NCBI GenBank assembly: GCA_026413225.1
Contig: CM048555.1
Location: forward strand, 79,119,785-79,183,784
Source: Otis tarda
Taxonomy: Eukaryota > Chordata > Aves > Otidiformes > Otididae
Length of the DNA stretch: 64,000 nucleotides
Reading direction: 5' to 3'
How positions within the stretch are numbered: position 1 is the first letter of the stretch; every line of letters starts with the position of its first letter. The notes under the pieces were generated by a model. That model saw only the letters and a program-made list of their open reading frames with translations. It ran no database searches and was not told the origin of the DNA. The translations under genes were made by a program, and so were the position numbers. Below are positions 59,877 to 64,000 of this stretch, piece by piece.

Positions 59877-62800
59877 GTTGAGGAACTTTATATTTGAATG
59901 AGTTTAGATTTGGTAGATAACTTTAGGCCTGGGAACTGGATATTTACAGCATTTAAATTTCTGGGTCCAGCATGCCAGGTTGACCCTCACAGAAATGAGG
60001 ACCTTCTCCTCCCCAAACCAGTTTAGCTGGCAAGGTGTGTCACTGAGGAAGGACAAGTCTGAAGCAAAGAAACCTTTTCCTAGTGAGGGTAAAAGTCACT
60101 GCTCAACATTGGAGAAAATAGTAGCGTTTTAATATCATCTTACATTGGTATCAGATTCAAATTAAGCTGGGCTGAGCCTGGAAGGAAGCAGACTGGACGA
60201 AAATTGAAGGTGAACCTGTTGGATTATTTTGGATGCAGACCCAGAGCAGGGGCTCCATTATTTCCAAGAAAATTCCCTGGAGAATTTCAAGTACTCCTGG
60301 GTTTTATCCTATCCAAATTTTTGTAAGTAAAGTTACCTAAAAACTAGAAACTCTGCCTTCAGCTCCTGACACAGACAGGCAGCTCAGGAAAGGTTGCACT
60401 GGTTTATTAAAAGAAGAACACAGGCGTCCTTCTCACATACACGGGGACATCAGCTCTCTGCCCCCATGTCATTCACCCTGACTACAGACATCTTTTGTAA
60501 AACAATAAAGTTATAGGGTGTAGTTCAAAGTTTGTTGCTCTGGTCACAACCAGTCTGTCTACAGCGATGCAGAACCTGAAAGGCAATGTTCAATCTTTCG
60601 TGCTATCTGGTTAACTCCATACCAGGCACTTTCATGCAAGGAAAGGGGGTGATTTCACAGCCCCAGAGACTCCTCTCTTTGCCCTGTAATTACTGCAGCA
60701 TGTTAAGAGCCAAAGATCATGAAGCTTTCTGACTTATGGATGGGCAGATATGCAGCCAGGACACATCTGTTTAAGCTGTTCAATGCTCTTGGTAATTTGC
60801 CAAAGGCTGCATGGGGAAGATCAGAAAGGAGGCAATGCTACCGCTTAAAGGAAAGCCTCTGGTTATTGAAATATTAGCAGTGCATTAAAGTTCCCCAAAG
60901 CTGCACAGACATACCTCTCACTGATGGACACGTACCACTGATGCGCTCTGGGGAGGATCACAGTGCCATTTGTTAAGTTGTATCTATACCCAGGATGATG
61001 GAAAATATATTTAATGGACAGGATGGAGCTGCTTTTTTTTTTCAAAGCTGAAAGTTTGCTGCATCTTTGAGCCAGATACACCCAATCCATGCACAGTTTC
61101 CATGGTAGGATAGTGTGCTGGGAAAAGTGCAAAGGTTCTTATTGACATTATCCAGCCTTTCTCTTCCCTGTCTTTTAATCTCAGGAGTTAAATATCTTCC
61201 CATCCTCCCCTTTCCCTCTTAGAGACACATCTTCTGCATTTGACTACTGCAGATATTCTTTTTCAATCCTATCTTGCTTAAAATAAAATGCTTCAGTTCT
61301 TTCAGAATTTCCTCATCAGACTTTTTTTTTTTTAGGAACTGATCTGTATCTTACAAAAGTAATTTTCTCAAAGATAAGGGTGTCTAAATGTGTATTTTCT
61401 CTGTAGACACCTAAATAGCAACATAGAGGATAACCTGTTAATACTTTCTTCCTTTCAGAAACTGTTCTGTATAATTAGTCGTTCACCAGAGACCTTCCTA
61501 AGTCAGATATCCATCTGCAGAAAAATTGCTTATGATTGCTACGGCATGAAAAACAAGAACAAAGAAAATTTCCTGGATAATAATGTTTTCTCATGAGACC
61601 AACCTTAGCTTTATTCTCTGAAACCACTGAAAAGGCACTAAATTAAGCCTGAAAACTGAAGAGAATGCATCTGGAAGTGACTAGAGGAGAAAAGGAAGAG
61701 GTAGTGCCAATGGGCTGGTCAACAGATGTTTTCATGAAGAGTTACCACCTCTTAAAGCACAGTATATAATCTACGTATTTAAGCGTCACAGTTCTAGAGG
61801 TGTACTGAAATTTGTCATCTTTACACATAGCTAACTGGATACTGAAGATTTTTTTGGTGACATGGCTCCACTGGACTTGATTTCCAAAGGAACTTCATGA
61901 CTCCACAAGGCACTTGGCCTGAAATGCAGAAGAGACTCCAGAAGGGCAACAACACTGTGTTGTGTATTTATGCTTTACTGATTTTCCACTGTGTTCTTTT
62001 TCCAACCGAAAGGAGACTGATAAGTCTATCTTCTTTATGTGTATTCTTTGCACTTACTTAAGGAAGGAAATATGGCCAGCTATAAGTGATCAACTCTTTC
62101 TCTGCTGTCCACTTCTCAGACTTATTTCTTACCTCATTAACCTTTAACCTTGAGGTAAAAGGGCTTAGTGATTTATTTTTTTTTTAACAGGAGGTGAAAT
62201 ATTTTTTAACCTGGTTTTGTAATCTCAGTGGTGAAAAAAGTTTAGTGTTAGCGTCCTTATAAAAATCAGGTGATCCTCACAATGAAGAAAGACTCAGATT
62301 AGCAGCATTTCTCTACAGTGGAAAAGTGTCAGACCCGTCCAGAGACCTGACAGTGAGTCACAGTCTCAATGGGCAGGAGTCACGGCGACTGGTATTGACT
62401 GACTTTAGTCATTATGCGTAACGCATTAGTAAGAGTGTCATTAACATTCATTGCTCCTGGACAGAACATCAGTTACCACATCAAGTGCTCATGTAACCTT
62501 AGATTCTGCTGTTTCGGAGCCTGAGGGCAGTTTAAGCCAGTAAGTGTTCCTTCCCATTTACAACAGGGCTGAGGACATGGCCACAAGCATTTGCTGTGGC
62601 CCAGAGGAGGACAAGTGTTCCATTAAACTGAAGTAATTTGAATGCTTATGGCCATAAACCCATTAATTTAGGTTGGAAGAAAAGCAAAAATTTTCAGTTT
62701 CTGTATATAGCACAAAATTACTCTGGTTTGACAAAGTGGAGTTAGATGATTGCTGTGATGTCCATATAGATATATAATTCTTTTTTTTGCACACATTTCA

Positions 62801-63055
62801 AGCCGAGAGCTGGAGTAACGCTCCCATGTTACCCCATTTTGTCAAGCCAGAGTAAGTTTCTTTGCTGAAGAAGTCTGTAACAAAAGGAGCCAGTCTACTA
62901 CTGCAGCCTAGATTTATGTACTGAACTGAGAGGTACATTAGTTTATTTACATTAGGCTTCCTTATACAATCGCTGGAGGAAGTCAGGCATCTCCAGAGAC
63001 TTAGATCTTAGAAGAGCCAAATCCATCACTTGCCAGAGGGATATTCAGTGGAGAG

Positions 63056-63075
63056 AAAAAAAAAAAAAAAAAAAA
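63056..63075 (+). repeat. 20-base poly(A) tract
   Basis: Run of A following gagagag and followed by ggagacc. No retroposed sequence is recognised to its left. Confidence 0.85.
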
Positions 63076-63428
63076 GGAGACCAGCTTCCAAATTTAGGCA
63101 TCTAGAGTTGGATTTGGAAATATGAAGATGGAAAATGCATTGCTTTCCTTGTTGGTTTGCCAGAGTAACTCATTGCTCTGTAATGAGTTTCATAAATCCC
63201 TGCAGAGCGCTGAGGCAGTTAAAGCTGAAGGCAGCTGCACGAAGGAAAAAGTTCTGGATGCTGGGAATAAAAGAGGACGGAGCACTCAGACCAAGGTATG
63301 AATGAAGATATTCAGATCTTAATTGCCTTTAAACTGAGAAGTGCAACTCATGAAAGTAATGAGAATCTCTACTTCATACCAACCTTCTAGCTGGCCCAAT
63401 TTCCTCTGATTTTCCCCCAAACCTGAGC

Positions 63429-63615
63429 AGAAGCGATAGAACAGAGTTCTTCAAGACGAAGCATCTTCAAGAAGACCTTTTATTTCAGCAGCTGTTTTCC
63501 AGCAGACAGTGTCCGAGCTACAAGACCACTGGTTAGGTAAGTCTGACAGTCCTGAAATGAAAGCCCTGGATAACTGGGTAAGTATTAAAACAGAGACAGT
63601 GGCTTACGTAAAGGT
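63429..63615 (+). other. Candidate exon region: three consensus 5' splice sites in 80 bp
   Basis: Perfect GTAAGT donors start at 63537 (gttag|gtaagt), 63578 (actgg|gtaagt) and 63614 (taaag|gtaagt). Possible acceptors upstream are ctgagcag (ending near 63430) and tatttcag (ending near 63488). No clear coding frame spans them. This could be an alternatively spliced 5' untranslated or non-coding exon of a gene lying to the right of the window. Confidence 0.3.
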
Positions 63616-64000
63616 AAGTCAGTAAGTATAATTGGCTTGAACAGTATTTATTAAAAGTCCTCTTTTTTTTCTTTGTCTTTGAGCCAAATTCCTCTCTGGG
63701 TCCAGTGGTAGATTCAAAGTCTCACAGGTTTCTATGTAAAGCATATTTATTTTAATATTGCTAGGGGGACTTTAAGGAGATAGTGAACCAGTATTGCCTA
63801 CACAGGTAAACTCAGAGACTTTGTATTAGTCATCACAAATACTTCATTTTCTTCATTCAAATCCATACACAACATTATTACAATGAAGGTTTTAACATTT
63901 CATGTTCCTGCTCAGAAAACTAAGTTAAAACACTACAGCTTCCAGACCAACAAGCCCGTATGTGGTACATGATACATGAAAAATAGGAAATACAGTCTTG
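63616..64000. other. Unique non-coding end of the window
   Basis: AT-rich sequence with a T run near 63663-63670 and nothing recognisable. If the candidate exon to its left is real, this is the start of an intron. Confidence 0.5.

Larger units (their letters stand above)
57591..63428. other. Unique non-coding stretch with homopolymer tracts
   Basis: No gene or transposon recognised. It includes a 24-base T tract (58693-58716), a G/T-rich simple repeat with (GTTT)n at 59828-59876, a T run at 61320-61334 and a 20-base A tract (63056-63075). Open frames are below 90 codons. Confidence 0.55.

Noticed and set aside
1-64000. tRNA, rRNA, CRISPR, operon or prokaryote-type features
   Set aside because: None seen; the CR1 and LTR content and long gene-free AT-rich DNA fit a bird nuclear genome. 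A structural RNA search was not possible by eye, so small ncRNAs cannot be excluded.

Overview
The window looks like a stretch of bird nuclear genome. The evidence is several 5'-truncated CR1 LINEs with the avian-style tail (repeats of attctatg-type octamers), four copies of one roughly 1.14-kb retroviral LTR of a kind familiar from avian genomes, about 40% GC unique sequence, many short A/T tracts and very low gene density. No prokaryotic signals, rRNA, tRNA or CRISPR array were seen. I recognise no host protein-coding gene. Most of the window reads as intergenic or long-intron DNA, with a few candidate exons judged only by their splice signals.

Layout. 1-3110: unique DNA. 3111-4758: composite endogenous retrovirus (ERV) remnant, made of a truncated R/U5 end, a tRNA-Lys-type primer binding site, about 300 bp of internal sequence, a short purine tract and a complete LTR on +. 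7167-8307: solo LTR on - with a 5-bp target-site duplication (ctctg). 8308-20755: unique DNA. 20756-21093: CR1 on -. 26621-27560: longer CR1 on - interrupted at 27239-27308 by the tail of a CR1 on +. 29010-29215 and 31652-31715 (and perhaps 25893-25990): old, decayed CR1/L3-like fragments. 37806-38000: CR1 on -. 39668-40800: LTR on + with a decayed 3' end. 52676-53097: CR1 on +. 54503-55638: solo LTR on + with a 5-bp duplication (ctcat), the most diverged copy. 57452-57590: decayed CR1 tail on +. The rest is unique sequence with simple repeats.

The most unusual structure is the ERV remnant at 3111-4758. Its so-called internal region carries no gag, pol or env sequence. It contains three blocks that match, in the correct order, the reverse complement of the element's own LTR (U5, then the region around the poly(A) signal, then the U3 TATA region). 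The element therefore looks like a truncated LTR, a PBS, an inverted and internally deleted LTR, and then an intact LTR. Other points worth a look are: a long (about 780 nt) predicted R region built from degenerate ~45-bp units and carrying a short open frame preserved in all four LTR copies; a strong candidate 47-nt exon at 35878-35924; and three consensus 5' splice sites within 80 bp near the right edge (63537-63615), which may mark the 5' exons of a gene outside the window. No gene network can be reconstructed from this window.
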